Shown one piece after another: positions 53,223-61,498 of a stretch of 64,000 bases of DNA. The position numbers and the translations under genes were made by a program. Each line of letters opens with the position of its first letter. Position 1 is the stretch's first letter. The notes beneath the pieces were generated by a model. It did no database searches. It saw only the letters and a list, made by a program, of their open reading frames with translations, and was not told where the DNA came from. This DNA comes from Methylobacterium sp. J-078. GTDB taxonomy: Bacteria > Pseudomonadota > Alphaproteobacteria > Rhizobiales > Beijerinckiaceae. The stretch spans positions 186,001-250,000 of the forward strand of contig NZ_JAKSYI010000120.1 of the NCBI RefSeq assembly GCF_022829285.1. The letters are read 5' to 3'.

Positions 53223-55153
53223 TGAAGAACCGTCTCCTCGCACCCCTCGCGATGCTGCTGGCCCTCGTCGCGCCGGCTGTTGCCCTCGAGATCAAGTCCG
53301 ACGCGCGGCCGGGGGCGCTCCCCCCGCTCACAGCGCCGGGCGAGACCGCCATCAACCGGGCGGACGGCCGGTTCTTTTATCGCGACGAGGCGGGCAACCG
53401 GGTCGGCGGCCTCCTGCCCGACCTCGATGCCAACGGTTACCTGAAGTTCCGCAACGGCATGGTCCTCGGCCGTAATGTGGGCGGCAAGCTCGTCCCACAG
53501 CCCGAGCGGATCGAGATCCAGGGCTCCGGATCGAACGGCGATGCCTCGCAGCTTAGTGTGAAGCCGGAAGCGGATGGTGGCCAAGCCTATGGCCTTGCTG
53601 AACGGATGCGCGACGAGGTGAACGTGATGGCGTTCATTCCGCCTTCGCGTCGAACCGCGATTAGGGATTACTCCGCGACAACGGATCTTACGCCCTACCT
53701 CCGCAAGGCCTTCGCGACGGGCAAGCGGGTCCGCTTTCCGGCGGGCCGTTACCCTGTTTGTGACAGCGTTCCGCTTGCCTCCGGGCAGGAGGTCGTCGGC
53801 GATGGCGTCGTGTCCACCTACCTGTGGGTGAGTTCCTGCTTCAACATGAGCGCAAGCGCGGTGGTGCCTGTCGCGACGGGGGATAGCTCGGGCTGGGACG
53901 GCCTCGGCATCCGCTTTGACCAGTCCGGCGCCACCAACCGGGCGACGCTGCGGCGCTACCCATGGGCCATGGACATCAGTTCGGCGACCCGGTTCAAGAT
54001 CGGCCGCATTCGAATCGGGGCCGCCTGGAATGGGATCAGGTGCGTAGGCAACTGCGGGGGCTTCGATGGTGGCCACTTAGAGATCGGTGCCTTCCACACT
54101 GGCGCAATCTTCGACGGACCTCTGGATTTCGTCCACATGAACTCCGGGCACTCTTGGCCTTGGGATATTGCCGGCCGCGCTGAATTGATGGCCGCCTACA
54201 CGGACGGCACGACTGTCGGCTTCGAGTTTGGGCGCGTTGATGGCCTCGATATCAAATCCCTCAACACGTTCAGTAACAAGATAGTAGGCAATGCCAATGG
54301 CAACGATGGAGCGGCTCGTCAGATAGCTCTCATGCAGCTCGACGGTGACAACAGCACATTCGAGACCGTGGCGGGGGACTGGCAGATCGGCCTGCTGTCC
54401 ACGACCAAGTCCGGCGAAAAGCACGTCCCTGCCGTCGCGTCGTCTGCTGGCAACGTCAACGTTGCGTCCATCCGGTTTTGGGGGGCCAATAACGGCAGCT
54501 ACCTCCGTGTGACCGGTGGCGTCTTCGCGATCAACGGTGGAACGCTGGAGCAGCGGGCCGACCGACCCGCAGCAGAGGTATCCGGCGGGCGGCTGGTGCT
54601 GACCAGCGCCTCCTTACAGCCTCTGGTGGGCTCGGAGGGCCCTGCACGGACTCAAGCATTCGTCAAGCAGACGGGCGCGGGCATCCTGGTCGCGACCGGC
54701 AATACCGCGACGCTCAAAGCCAACGGCGGTGGTGGACCCTTGTTCGAGATCGGGACGGACGCGCCGGGGAATATCGTGACCGAAAACGTCATGTCGAACT
54801 GGGGATTGTCCCTTCCGGCAATCGCGACATCGGGCACCTACGGCGACAACTCCGTGCCCGCAAATCCCTATGTGTCGGGGATTGCGGTCGGCCGGGAGTA
54901 CGTCAAGCGATTCACCGGTACCTTCGACGCGTCCGGGAACGCCGTATTCCCCCACGGCCTGCCGGCATCTGGCTCGTCACAATCTGTCGATCGCATCGTC
55001 GGCGTCACGGCGTTCGGCACGGACCCGAATGGGTTTCGCAGAGCCTATCCGCAGACCAGAGATCTGGGCTGGGAGAACAGCAACATTGCCCTCGCGGGCG
55101 GCGGCGCCAGCTTCGCGGGCCTCCCCTTCGTAGCGACCGTTCGCTACCGCTGA
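53222..55153 (+). CDS. Exported tail-spike-like beta-helix protein
   Basis: Protein of about 643 residues. A Sec signal peptide (KNRLLAPLAMLLALVAPAVA) is followed by a region like tail-fibre necks (FYRDEAGNRVGGLLPDLDANGYLKF in two parts), then a pectate-lyase-like right-handed beta helix typical of phage tail spikes and capsule depolymerases (FPAGRYPVCDSVPLASGQ at the capping strand; repeated short Gly/Asn-rich turns). The C terminus (ASFAGLPFVATVRYR) resembles tail-fibre ends. Base composition is less GC-rich than neighbours. A spike with a signal peptide is unusual; it may be a domesticated surface or polysaccharide-binding protein. Confidence 0.7.
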   Translation: MKNRLLAPLAMLLALVAPAVALEIKSDARPGALPPLTAPGETAINRADGRFFYRDEAGNRVGGLLPDLDANGYLKFRNGMVLGRNVGGKLVPQPERIEIQGSGSNGDASQLSVKPEADGGQAYGLAERMRDEVNVMAFIPPSRRTAIRDYSATTDLTPYLRKAFATGKRVRFPAGRYPVCDSVPLASGQEVVGDGVVSTYLWVSSCFNMSASAVVPVATGDSSGWDGLGIRFDQSGATNRATLRRYPWAMDISSATRFKIGRIRIGAAWNGIRCVGNCGGFDGGHLEIGAFHTGAIFDGPLDFVHMNSGHSWPWDIAGRAELMAAYTDGTTVGFEFGRVDGLDIKSLNTFSNKIVGNANGNDGAARQIALMQLDGDNSTFETVAGDWQIGLLSTTKSGEKHVPAVASSAGNVNVASIRFWGANNGSYLRVTGGVFAINGGTLEQRADRPAAEVSGGRLVLTSASLQPLVGSEGPARTQAFVKQTGAGILVATGNTATLKANGGGGPLFEIGTDAPGNIVTENVMSNWGLSLPAIATSGTYGDNSVPANPYVSGIAVGREYVKRFTGTFDASGNAVFPHGLPASGSSQSVDRIVGVTAFGTDPNGFRRAYPQTRDLGWENSNIALAGGGASFAGLPFVATVRYR

Positions 55154-55174
55154 CCCGATCGCCGTGCCGCCCAC

Positions 55175-55411
55175 TTGGCCTCGGCCGCCACGTTCGATAT
55201 CGGCAACAGCCCGACGCGCAAGGTCAGGATTTCCGGTACGGCGGTGATCACAAGCTTCAGGACCGTCCCGCATGCAGAAGTCCCGGGCGTGACCAGCATC
55301 ACCGCAGCGCCCGGGATCACCCACGCGGTCGACCGCGCCAAGATGTCGTCGAGCTACCGACCAGTGAGCCTCGCCAGCCTCATCATCAAGCGAGAACACG
55401 CCCGCGTCTAG
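55175..55411 (+). pseudogene. Tail-fibre-like remnant
   Basis: A short frame from a TTG with TFDIGNSPTRKVRISGTAVI and a beta-rich continuation (SFRTVPHAEVPGVTSITAAP). This resembles the beta-strand module seen in phage tail fibres of related bacteria, but it then degenerates into unrelated sequence and stops. Together with the preceding gene it suggests decay of a phage-derived region. The rest of 55154-55570 holds nothing else I can name. Confidence 0.4.
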
Positions 55412-55570
55412 GAGACGTCGCGCACGGCTCGGCACGTGTCGCCCTGCGCAACACCCGGGTGATCGTGTCGCCATCTCATGGGGTCGCGCCGGCCGTTCAT
55501 GCTAACCGTGGATGCATGGGCTGCGCTCGTGCAGGGTCATTTCTCGAGAACAGGCATCGGCACGCACATC

Positions 55571-56596
55571 ATGACATCCAAACCCGGTGAGGGCGTGCTG
55601 TCCGTGGAACTCGGCCTCGGAGGCACGATCACGGTCGGAGCGCACCGCATCGCGATTTCCGAGATCGTGTCGATTCTCGAAGCCATCGCGGAATCCGGGT
55701 CCGTCCAGGGCGTTGCCACGGAACTCGGCCTTTCCTACCGAGCGGCCTGGGAGCGGTTGCGGGCCCTCGAGACCTCGCTCGGCCATCAACTCGTGCAGAA
55801 GACGCGCGGACACGGCAGTACGCTGACACCGACGGGCGTGCTGTTGCGCGAGGCCCTCGCGACGGCTCAGGCCAGTCTCGCCGCTCCGATGGCGCGTGAA
55901 GCGCGCGCGATCCGAACCCGCCTGGATCCCATCCTGAGCCGTCAGCGGCGCCCCCTCACGTTGGTCGCAAGCCATGATCTGCTCATCATGGACGTCGCGG
56001 CGAACTGGCCGGACCTCGTTCTCACCGTCGCGGGCAGCGAGGAAGCCCTCGCTCGCCTCACCGACGCGCGCACCGATGCGGCGGGGTTTCACTGCGGTTC
56101 CCTCGACAATGGCGGTGCGGGCGCGGCCTTTCCGGAACGCGCCGATCCTCCGAGCTTTCGGGTCCGCCCTCTCTTCGAGCGCGAGCAGGGTCTGATGCTG
56201 GCGGCCGGCAACCCCCACGGCATTCGTGGCGTCACCGACCTCGCGGAACGGGGTATCCGCTACGTCAATCGACAGAGAGGGTCGGGAACCCGGGCGTGGT
56301 TCGACCGGCTGCTGGCACAGCACGGGATCGAGGCCGATCGCATCCCGGGCTACACCACGGAGGAGTTCACGCATCAGGCCGTGGCGGCCGTGATCGCCTA
56401 CGGCGCAGCCGATGCCGGCCTGGGGGCCCGCGCGGCCGCGGACCGCTTCGGCCTCGACTTCCTCCCCGTCGGCTGGGAGCGGTACTACCTCGCCACGGCG
56501 CTCTCGCTCCCGGAGGCGGCCTTCGACGCCCTCGCCGCGGCCCTCGCCGAGCGCGCCAGGGTGACGCCCGGGTATCGGCCGGTGAATCCACGCTGA
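55571..56596 (+). CDS. ModE-like regulator with periplasmic-binding-protein domain
   Basis: Protein of 341 residues. The N-terminal HTH (about 25-85; ISEIVSILEAIAESGSVQGVA then ELGLSYRAAWERLRAL) is of the ModE/LysR type. The C-terminal half is a PBP-like effector domain (PF12727) with GLMLAAGNPHGI and RYVNRQRGSGTRAWFD. Such proteins sense molybdate, tungstate or an organic ligand and often sit near formate dehydrogenase or cofactor genes. An upstream ATG at 55499 is also possible. The neighbouring LysR and oxalate/formate-type carrier fit C1/C2-acid metabolism. Confidence 0.8.
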   Translation: MTSKPGEGVLSVELGLGGTITVGAHRIAISEIVSILEAIAESGSVQGVATELGLSYRAAWERLRALETSLGHQLVQKTRGHGSTLTPTGVLLREALATAQASLAAPMAREARAIRTRLDPILSRQRRPLTLVASHDLLIMDVAANWPDLVLTVAGSEEALARLTDARTDAAGFHCGSLDNGGAGAAFPERADPPSFRVRPLFEREQGLMLAAGNPHGIRGVTDLAERGIRYVNRQRGSGTRAWFDRLLAQHGIEADRIPGYTTEEFTHQAVAAVIAYGAADAGLGARAAADRFGLDFLPVGWERYYLATALSLPEAAFDALAAALAERARVTPGYRPVNPR

Positions 56597-56627
56597 GCCG
56601 GACCTGCGGTCTCGGTCGTCTGCGACG

Positions 56628-57008
56628 TCAGCCGGCTTTCGCATGAGAGGGCGATGCGTCGGTCGACGCGTACCCATCGAGACGCAGCCTGACCGCGGCG
56701 ATCCTGCGAATCATGATGTTCCGGGCGGCGGCGTCTCTGACGTGACGTCTGATGGATTTTGCCGGCTTGAACGAGATCAGGCGCCTGTCGCCGATCAGGA
56801 TCGGGCGTTTCGTGTGGGGGTTCAAACCCGGATGCGACCTGCGTGAGAAGGGTGAGAAGACCCCGAATCCGCGAAGCTCGACGCGGTCTCCCGCCGTGAG
56901 CGCATCGCCGATCCTCTGGAGGATCGCGCCCACGACCGCGTCGATCTCCGCCTCGCTCAGGTGCGGATAGCGATCGGCAATGCGCGCGACGAGCCCGGAT
57001 CGAACCAT
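56628..57008 (-). CDS. IHF/HU-family DNA-binding protein (divergent)
   Basis: Protein of 126 residues. The HU/IHF fold is clear: LVARIADRYPHLSEAEIDAVV, DRVELRGFGVFSPFSRRSHPG, then NPHTKRPILIGDRRLISFKPAKSIRRHV, with the Pro at the tip of the DNA-binding arm. It is longer than IHF-beta by about 30 residues (a basic C-terminal tail), and the arm sequence is unusual. It is probably an accessory nucleoid protein rather than the housekeeping subunit. The divergent LysR neighbour is separated by 30 bases. Confidence 0.82.
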   Translation of the reverse strand: MVRSGLVARIADRYPHLSEAEIDAVVGAILQRIGDALTAGDRVELRGFGVFSPFSRRSHPGLNPHTKRPILIGDRRLISFKPAKSIRRHVRDAAARNIMIRRIAAVRLRLDGYASTDASPSHAKAG

Positions 57009-57038
57009 GTCAAATCCCGTTCGGTCGAAAGTCGGTGG

Positions 57039-58016
57039 TCACTGGGCGGAACACGACTGGAGCTCCTGCGCCGAAGGCGCGCCTTCGCTCATCGTTCGGG
57101 CGACCTGTCGACAGAGGCCGACGAGGGCGGCGACCATCGGCGTCGCGGGTTCCCGTTCCGGTACGACGATCCCGACCATGTGCCGGATGTCCGGCTCCAC
57201 GATGGGAATGGCCCGCAGACCCGGGAGGGGCCCGAGGGCCTCGGCCAGCACGGCCGGCATGATGCTGGCCCAGCGCAGGGTCCGAACATGGCTCATCAGG
57301 ACGATCATCGAGTTCGACTCGAGCGTCGGCGCCGGCTCGCTTCCGCTCGCCCTGATCTGCTGGTCGATGATGCGCCGGTTCTGCAGGTCGGGTGTCGGCA
57401 GGCAGAGCGGGGTCCGACCGACCTCCGCCCAGGTGATCTGGTCCATGCCGTCGTGCCGGCCGCCGACGGCCGTCAGCAGTTGGTATCGCTCCTCGAACAG
57501 CGGGATCGCCGTAACCCGGCCCAGCGGCTCGTTGTCGAGGTAGGTGAGGCCCGCATCGGCCTCGAGGTTCTCGATGCGGTCGAGGATATCGGCGGATGTC
57601 GCCGACAGGACGCTGATGCGCACGTCCGGATAGCGCAGGTGATAGGGCGCGGTGAGCACCGAGATCATCGGTAGGACGGTCGGAATCGCGGCGATCCGCA
57701 GGTGGCCCGCGGGCCCCCGTCGCAGGGTCGCGACATCCTCGCGCATCGCGCGCGTGTCGGCGACGATCCGACGGGCCCAGGCCAGGACGCGCTCGCCCTC
57801 CGGCGTGAAGCCCTGGAAGCGGGAACCGCGCTGGACGAGCCGCGTGCCGAGCTGGCCCTCGAGACTCTTCACGCTCGCCGACAGCGTCTGCTGCGTCACG
57901 TGGCATGCCTCGGCCGCGCGCCCGAAGTGCCGCTCGCGCGACAGGGCGAGGAGAAGATCCAGCTTGTCGATCAAAGATCCGAACCAGACGCGCGGCGCCC
58001 CTGCGCGCCGCCGCAA
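57039..58016 (-). CDS. LysR-family regulator
   Basis: Protein of 325 residues. The LysR HTH (about 16-75) has LDLLLALSRERHFGRAAEAC, VTQQTLSASVKSLEGQLGTRL and RGSRFQGFTPEG; the effector domain follows and has ISVLSATSADILDRIENLEAD. Similar regulators control formate dehydrogenase in alphaproteobacteria. It is divergent from the split MFS carrier, so it is the likely regulator of that gene. The first 14 residues precede the usual LysR start, so LIDKLD may be nearer the true N terminus. Confidence 0.85.
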   Translation of the reverse strand: MRRRAGAPRVWFGSLIDKLDLLLALSRERHFGRAAEACHVTQQTLSASVKSLEGQLGTRLVQRGSRFQGFTPEGERVLAWARRIVADTRAMREDVATLRRGPAGHLRIAAIPTVLPMISVLTAPYHLRYPDVRISVLSATSADILDRIENLEADAGLTYLDNEPLGRVTAIPLFEERYQLLTAVGGRHDGMDQITWAEVGRTPLCLPTPDLQNRRIIDQQIRASGSEPAPTLESNSMIVLMSHVRTLRWASIMPAVLAEALGPLPGLRAIPIVEPDIRHMVGIVVPEREPATPMVAALVGLCRQVARTMSEGAPSAQELQSCSAQ

Positions 58017-58137
58017 TGGATGTACAGATCCATTTTCAGGTCATCAATAAGAAGCCTTATTCCAGTTTGTTACGTTTTCGAACGTGCATTAATCCGGACG
58101 GCGTGGTCTGAATGATGATCGCGCGGGAGAAGCCAGA

Positions 58138-58365
58138 ATGAACGTTCGCGTCGATGTCACCTCTTCCGGGGATGTGGGTCTGCCCCCATGGCTCTCGCGT
58201 GAGCGGATCGTCGCGCGGGCCGGCTTCAACCGCTGGCTCGTGCCGCCGGCGGCCCTGGCGATCCACCTCTGCATCGGGATGTCCTACGGATTGTCCGTCT
58301 TCTGGCTGCCCCTGTCCCGGGCCCTGAGCGTGGTCAGCCGGCCGCCGCGGCCTGTCCCGAAATGA
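58138..58365 (+). pseudogene. N-terminal fragment of MFS carrier (frameshifted)
   Basis: A 75-codon frame holding the N-terminal arm and first helix of an oxalate/formate-type MFS protein (NRWLVPPAALAIHLCIGMSYG, then SVFWLPLSRAL). After about 58325 the frame changes to a Pro/Arg-rich tail and stops at TGA, overlapping the ATG of the next frame as ATGA. In the other frame the sequence continues as AAAACPEMS, as expected for the carrier. A one-base loss in the GC-rich stretch 58325-58355 would explain it. GGGAGA precedes the ATG. Confidence 0.65.
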
Positions 58366-59801
58366 GCGTCGCGACGGCCCTGTTCACGACGACCTGCGAC
58401 TGGCGCGTCAGCGACCTCGTCATCGTCTTCTCCATCGGCATCGTCATGCTCGGCCTGTCGGCGGCGGTGTTCGGCGGCTGGCTGGAGCGGGCCGGCCCGC
58501 GCAAGGCAGGGCTCGCGGCGGCCCTCTGCTGGGGCGGCGGCTTCCTCGTCGGTGCCCTGGGCGTCTACCTGCACCAGCTCTGGCTCATCTGGCTCGGCAT
58601 GGGGCTGATCGGCGGTATCGGCCTCGGGCTCGGCTACATCTCGCCGGTCTCGACCCTGGTGAAGTGGTTTCCCGACCGGCGCGGCATGGCCACCGGCATG
58701 GCCATCATGGGCTTCGGCGGTGGCGCCATGATCGGCTCACCCCTCGCGACCCTGCTCATCAACACGTTCAGGACGCCGTCCTCGGCCGGCGTCTGGGAGA
58801 CGCTGGCGGTGATGGGGGGCCTCTACATCCTGGCGATGCTCTGCGGCGCCTTCGGCTACCGGGTGCCGCCCGCCGGCTGGCAGCCCCCGGGCTGGACCGC
58901 CCCGGTCTCGAAAAGCGCCATGATCACATCCGGCCACGTCCACCTCGACAAGGCCCACCGGACCCCGCAATTCTGGCTCCTCTGGGCGGTGCTCTGCCTG
59001 AACGTCTCGGCGGGCATCGGCGTCCTCGCGCTCGCCTCGCCGATGCTGCAGGAGATCTTCGGCGGCGCGCTGATCGGGCAACCGGGCCTCGGTTTCGCGC
59101 AGCTCGATGCCGGCCAGAAGACGCAGATCGCCGCCGTCGCTGCCGGATTCGTCGGCCTGCTCTCGCTGTTCAACATCCTGGGCCGCTTCTTCTGGGCCTC
59201 CATGTCGGACAGGATCGGGCGCAAGCTCACCTACGCCACCTTCTTCGCCCTCGGCTGCGTTCTCTACGCGGCGGCGCCCTGGGCGGCCGGGATCGGATCG
59301 AAGGCTCTCTTCGTGATCGTCTTCTGCGTGATCCTGTCGATGTATGGCGGCGGATTCGCCACGATCCCGGCCTACCTCGCCGACGTCTTCGGCACCCAGT
59401 TCGTCGGAGCGATCCACGGCCGACTGCTCACCGCCTGGTCGACGGCGGGCGTGGTCGGCCCCTTCGTGGTCACGGCGATCCGTCAGGCGCAGGTGGATGC
59501 CGGCATCCAGGGCGCCGAACTCTACACACGGACGATGTACATCCTGGCGGCCTTCCTGGCGGCCGGCTTCGTGGCCAATCTCCTGGTGCGTCCCCTGGCC
59601 AAGCGCTGGTTCATGAGCGACGCCGAACTCGCGAGCGTCGCGAAGGGCGGTGTCGCCGCGGGTCCGGGACGGGGCGGAGATTTCGGGATCGGCCGCGGCG
59701 GCCTGAGCACGGGCGCATTGCTCGCCTGGCTCGCCGTGGGGATCCCCATCGCCTGGGGCATCTGGACCACGCTGACCAAGGCGCTGATCCTCTTCGGCTG
59801 A
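58362..59801 (+). CDS. MFS oxalate/formate-type antiporter, main part
   Basis: A 479-codon frame with about eleven membrane helices, continuing the fragment at 58138-58365. Family features are LERAGPRKAGL, GIGLGLGYISPVSTLVKWFPDRRG (in two parts) and SDRIGRKLTYATFF, which is the MFS loop motif. It would exchange carboxylates such as oxalate, formate or tartronate across the membrane. Starting at 58362 it lacks helix 1, so without frameshifting it is probably inactive; the ATGA overlap could allow re-initiation. A full-length version would have about 554 residues. Confidence 0.8.
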   Translation: MSVATALFTTTCDWRVSDLVIVFSIGIVMLGLSAAVFGGWLERAGPRKAGLAAALCWGGGFLVGALGVYLHQLWLIWLGMGLIGGIGLGLGYISPVSTLVKWFPDRRGMATGMAIMGFGGGAMIGSPLATLLINTFRTPSSAGVWETLAVMGGLYILAMLCGAFGYRVPPAGWQPPGWTAPVSKSAMITSGHVHLDKAHRTPQFWLLWAVLCLNVSAGIGVLALASPMLQEIFGGALIGQPGLGFAQLDAGQKTQIAAVAAGFVGLLSLFNILGRFFWASMSDRIGRKLTYATFFALGCVLYAAAPWAAGIGSKALFVIVFCVILSMYGGGFATIPAYLADVFGTQFVGAIHGRLLTAWSTAGVVGPFVVTAIRQAQVDAGIQGAELYTRTMYILAAFLAAGFVANLLVRPLAKRWFMSDAELASVAKGGVAAGPGRGGDFGIGRGGLSTGALLAWLAVGIPIAWGIWTTLTKALILFG

Positions 59802-60051
59802 CGCGCCAAACGCCCGATCCGGTGCTTCGGGGCAGGTCAGACCTGTTCGCCGACCACCTTCGCGTGTTCGCCCGGCGCAAGTGATCGCGAAAGGGCCGGC
59901 GCACCCATTACCGGAAACCGGAGGTTTTCGCACGACAGCAAAAGTGCGTGCACCGCAAACAGAGGGACGCTACCGTATCCGTGACGATTCGACGTCACGA
60001 TGTGCCGGGACCAAGGGCTGCGGGACGTCACAGGCGAAGGTCATACCGTTC

Positions 60052-60360
60052 ATGGCACTCAACTTCGTTCGGAAAATTGGCGGGTTGTCACGCCGCAAGC
60101 CCGTCCTGCGGTTCTTCGACGAGGGATACTACCTGAGGGAGTACCCGCACGTTGCCGACCACGAACTCAGCCCGGTGGAACATTATCTCCTGATCGGCTG
60201 GAAGGACCGGAACGATCCGGGTCCGGACTTCAGCACGCGGGGCTACCTGGATGCCAATCCGGATGTCGCGGCGATCCGGGTCAACCCGCTCCTGCATTTC
60301 CTCCAGAACGGGATGGTCGAAGGCCGTAAGGGTTGGGAGAAGTCGGCCGCGCAGACCTGA
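60052..60360 (+). CDS. Small protein with FD-YL-NPDV repeats
   Basis: Protein of 102 residues with two copies of a short repeat: FFDEGYYLREYPHVADHELSP-type and FSTRGYLDANPDVAAIRVNP, each followed by HYLLIGWKDRN or HFLQNGMVEGR. The same repeat precedes glycosyltransferase and sulfatase domains in other alphaproteobacteria; here it stands alone. Its function is unknown, perhaps protein contact. The ATG at 60052 is taken as the start; upstream frame is open but has no similarity. Confidence 0.65.
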   Translation: MALNFVRKIGGLSRRKPVLRFFDEGYYLREYPHVADHELSPVEHYLLIGWKDRNDPGPDFSTRGYLDANPDVAAIRVNPLLHFLQNGMVEGRKGWEKSAAQT

Positions 60361-60756
60361 GATCCACTGCGATCCCGAGAACAGCCGGAGTTCGGTGCTC
60401 TCGGCTGTTCGGATCGGCTCTCGCACGACGAACGCGATGATCACCGCTCCGAAATCGTTCCGGCGGATTGCGCCTTCACTGTCGGCGTCGTTCGATACGG
60501 CTCGGTATGCGGGCGCGCGCGCCATCGACCTACGGCGTCTCGAACGATCCCATTGTCCCCGCGCGTCACTGTTCGGTGATGGGGAGCGGAACGCGGCGCG
60601 CCGCGGGCAAGGCCCCGCGCCTGTCGAACCGACTCCGCGGGAGCGAAATCTCCGAATAATTCGTATTTGAGTTGCTAAATTCGCACGCTTGAAACAATTT
60701 CGGAGCGAATGTGCAGATCGATATGTCTCGTTCGTCCCTGATCCGGAGATGGAAGC
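60361..60756. other. Intergenic region with AT-rich promoter zone
   Basis: This 396-base gap has no gene. Bases 60640-60720 are AT-rich and contain an 11-bp palindrome CGAATAATTCG (60653-60663) plus a spaced CTCCGAA / TTCGGAG pair flanking it. These could be operator or promoter elements of the PilZ-like gene. No sigma-EcfG element was found. Confidence 0.4.
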
Positions 60757-61056
60757 ATGACCGCGCGAGCCTGGAACCACATCGAGCCCGACCCGCAGAA
60801 TCTGTTCGGTTTCATCGCGATCGACGAACACACCCACAAGGGGTGCGTCATCCAGGAGGCGACGGATCTCGGAGCGCGTCTCGTGATGATCGATGCCGAT
60901 GCGGTTCCCGGCGACTTCATCCTGTACTCGTTCTCCTTCGAGAAGGCGCTGCCGTGCAAGGCCGTTTCGCGCAACGACGAGGTGATCACGGCCTGGTTCA
61001 ACTGCGACGTCACCGATTCGGGATGCGAGCCGCCCGCCGGAGCACGGAATGGCTGA
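60757..61056 (+). CDS. Hypothetical protein upstream of PilZ-like gene
   Basis: Protein of 99 residues, soluble, with a beta-rich middle (ATDLGARLVMIDADAVPGDF, then FEKALPCKAVSRNDEVI) resembling the PilZ barrel without its RxxxR loop. It overlaps the next gene by eight bases, so they are translated together. The pairing with a PilZ-like gene and a cyclic-di-GMP enzyme suggests signalling. Confidence 0.6.
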   Translation: MTARAWNHIEPDPQNLFGFIAIDEHTHKGCVIQEATDLGARLVMIDADAVPGDFILYSFSFEKALPCKAVSRNDEVITAWFNCDVTDSGCEPPAGARNG

Positions 61057-61393
61057 GGATGCGGCGGAGGGCGCCTCCTCCCTCGCCGCCGGGACCTGGT
61101 CGGAGCGCTGCCACGCCGAGATCTCGGCAGCCTCCCGAACCGGCGCCGGATTCGCGGAAAAACGCTCCAGCCCGCGCTACCCGGCCTCGAGTGCGGCGCT
61201 GATCCGGACGGAGTTCGGGAGTCCGGTCAGTTGCACCCTGGTGGACCGTTCCGAGGGGGGCGCCCGCCTGAAGGTCCTCAGCGTGCTCGGCATTCCAGAG
61301 ACGTTCGTCCTGTGCGTGGGAGCCGAGCAGTTGCGGGCCCGCGTCGCCTGGCGGAGCCCGAGCGAGATCGGCGTGGCCTTCGTGGTCGAGTAG
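61049..61393 (+). CDS. PilZ-like domain protein
   Basis: Protein of 114 residues. Residues about 38-110 match a PilZ domain: EKRSSPRYPAS (RxxxR-like loop), LVDRSEGGARLKVL (D/NxSxxG) and ARVAWRSPSEIGVAFV. PilZ domains bind cyclic di-GMP. It lies directly upstream of a GGDEF-EAL gene, so it may report the nucleotide made or broken by that enzyme. Confidence 0.78.
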   Translation: MAEDAAEGASSLAAGTWSERCHAEISAASRTGAGFAEKRSSPRYPASSAALIRTEFGSPVSCTLVDRSEGGARLKVLSVLGIPETFVLCVGAEQLRARVAWRSPSEIGVAFVVE

Positions 61394-61498
61394 GAGGGGA
61401 ACCGCACGCGCTCGAGGGCTCGCGGCTGGCCGCGATCATCTACGTCAACGAACCGTTACGATCTTCCCGGCTATGACCCGCCAGTGAAAGGTATGGCC

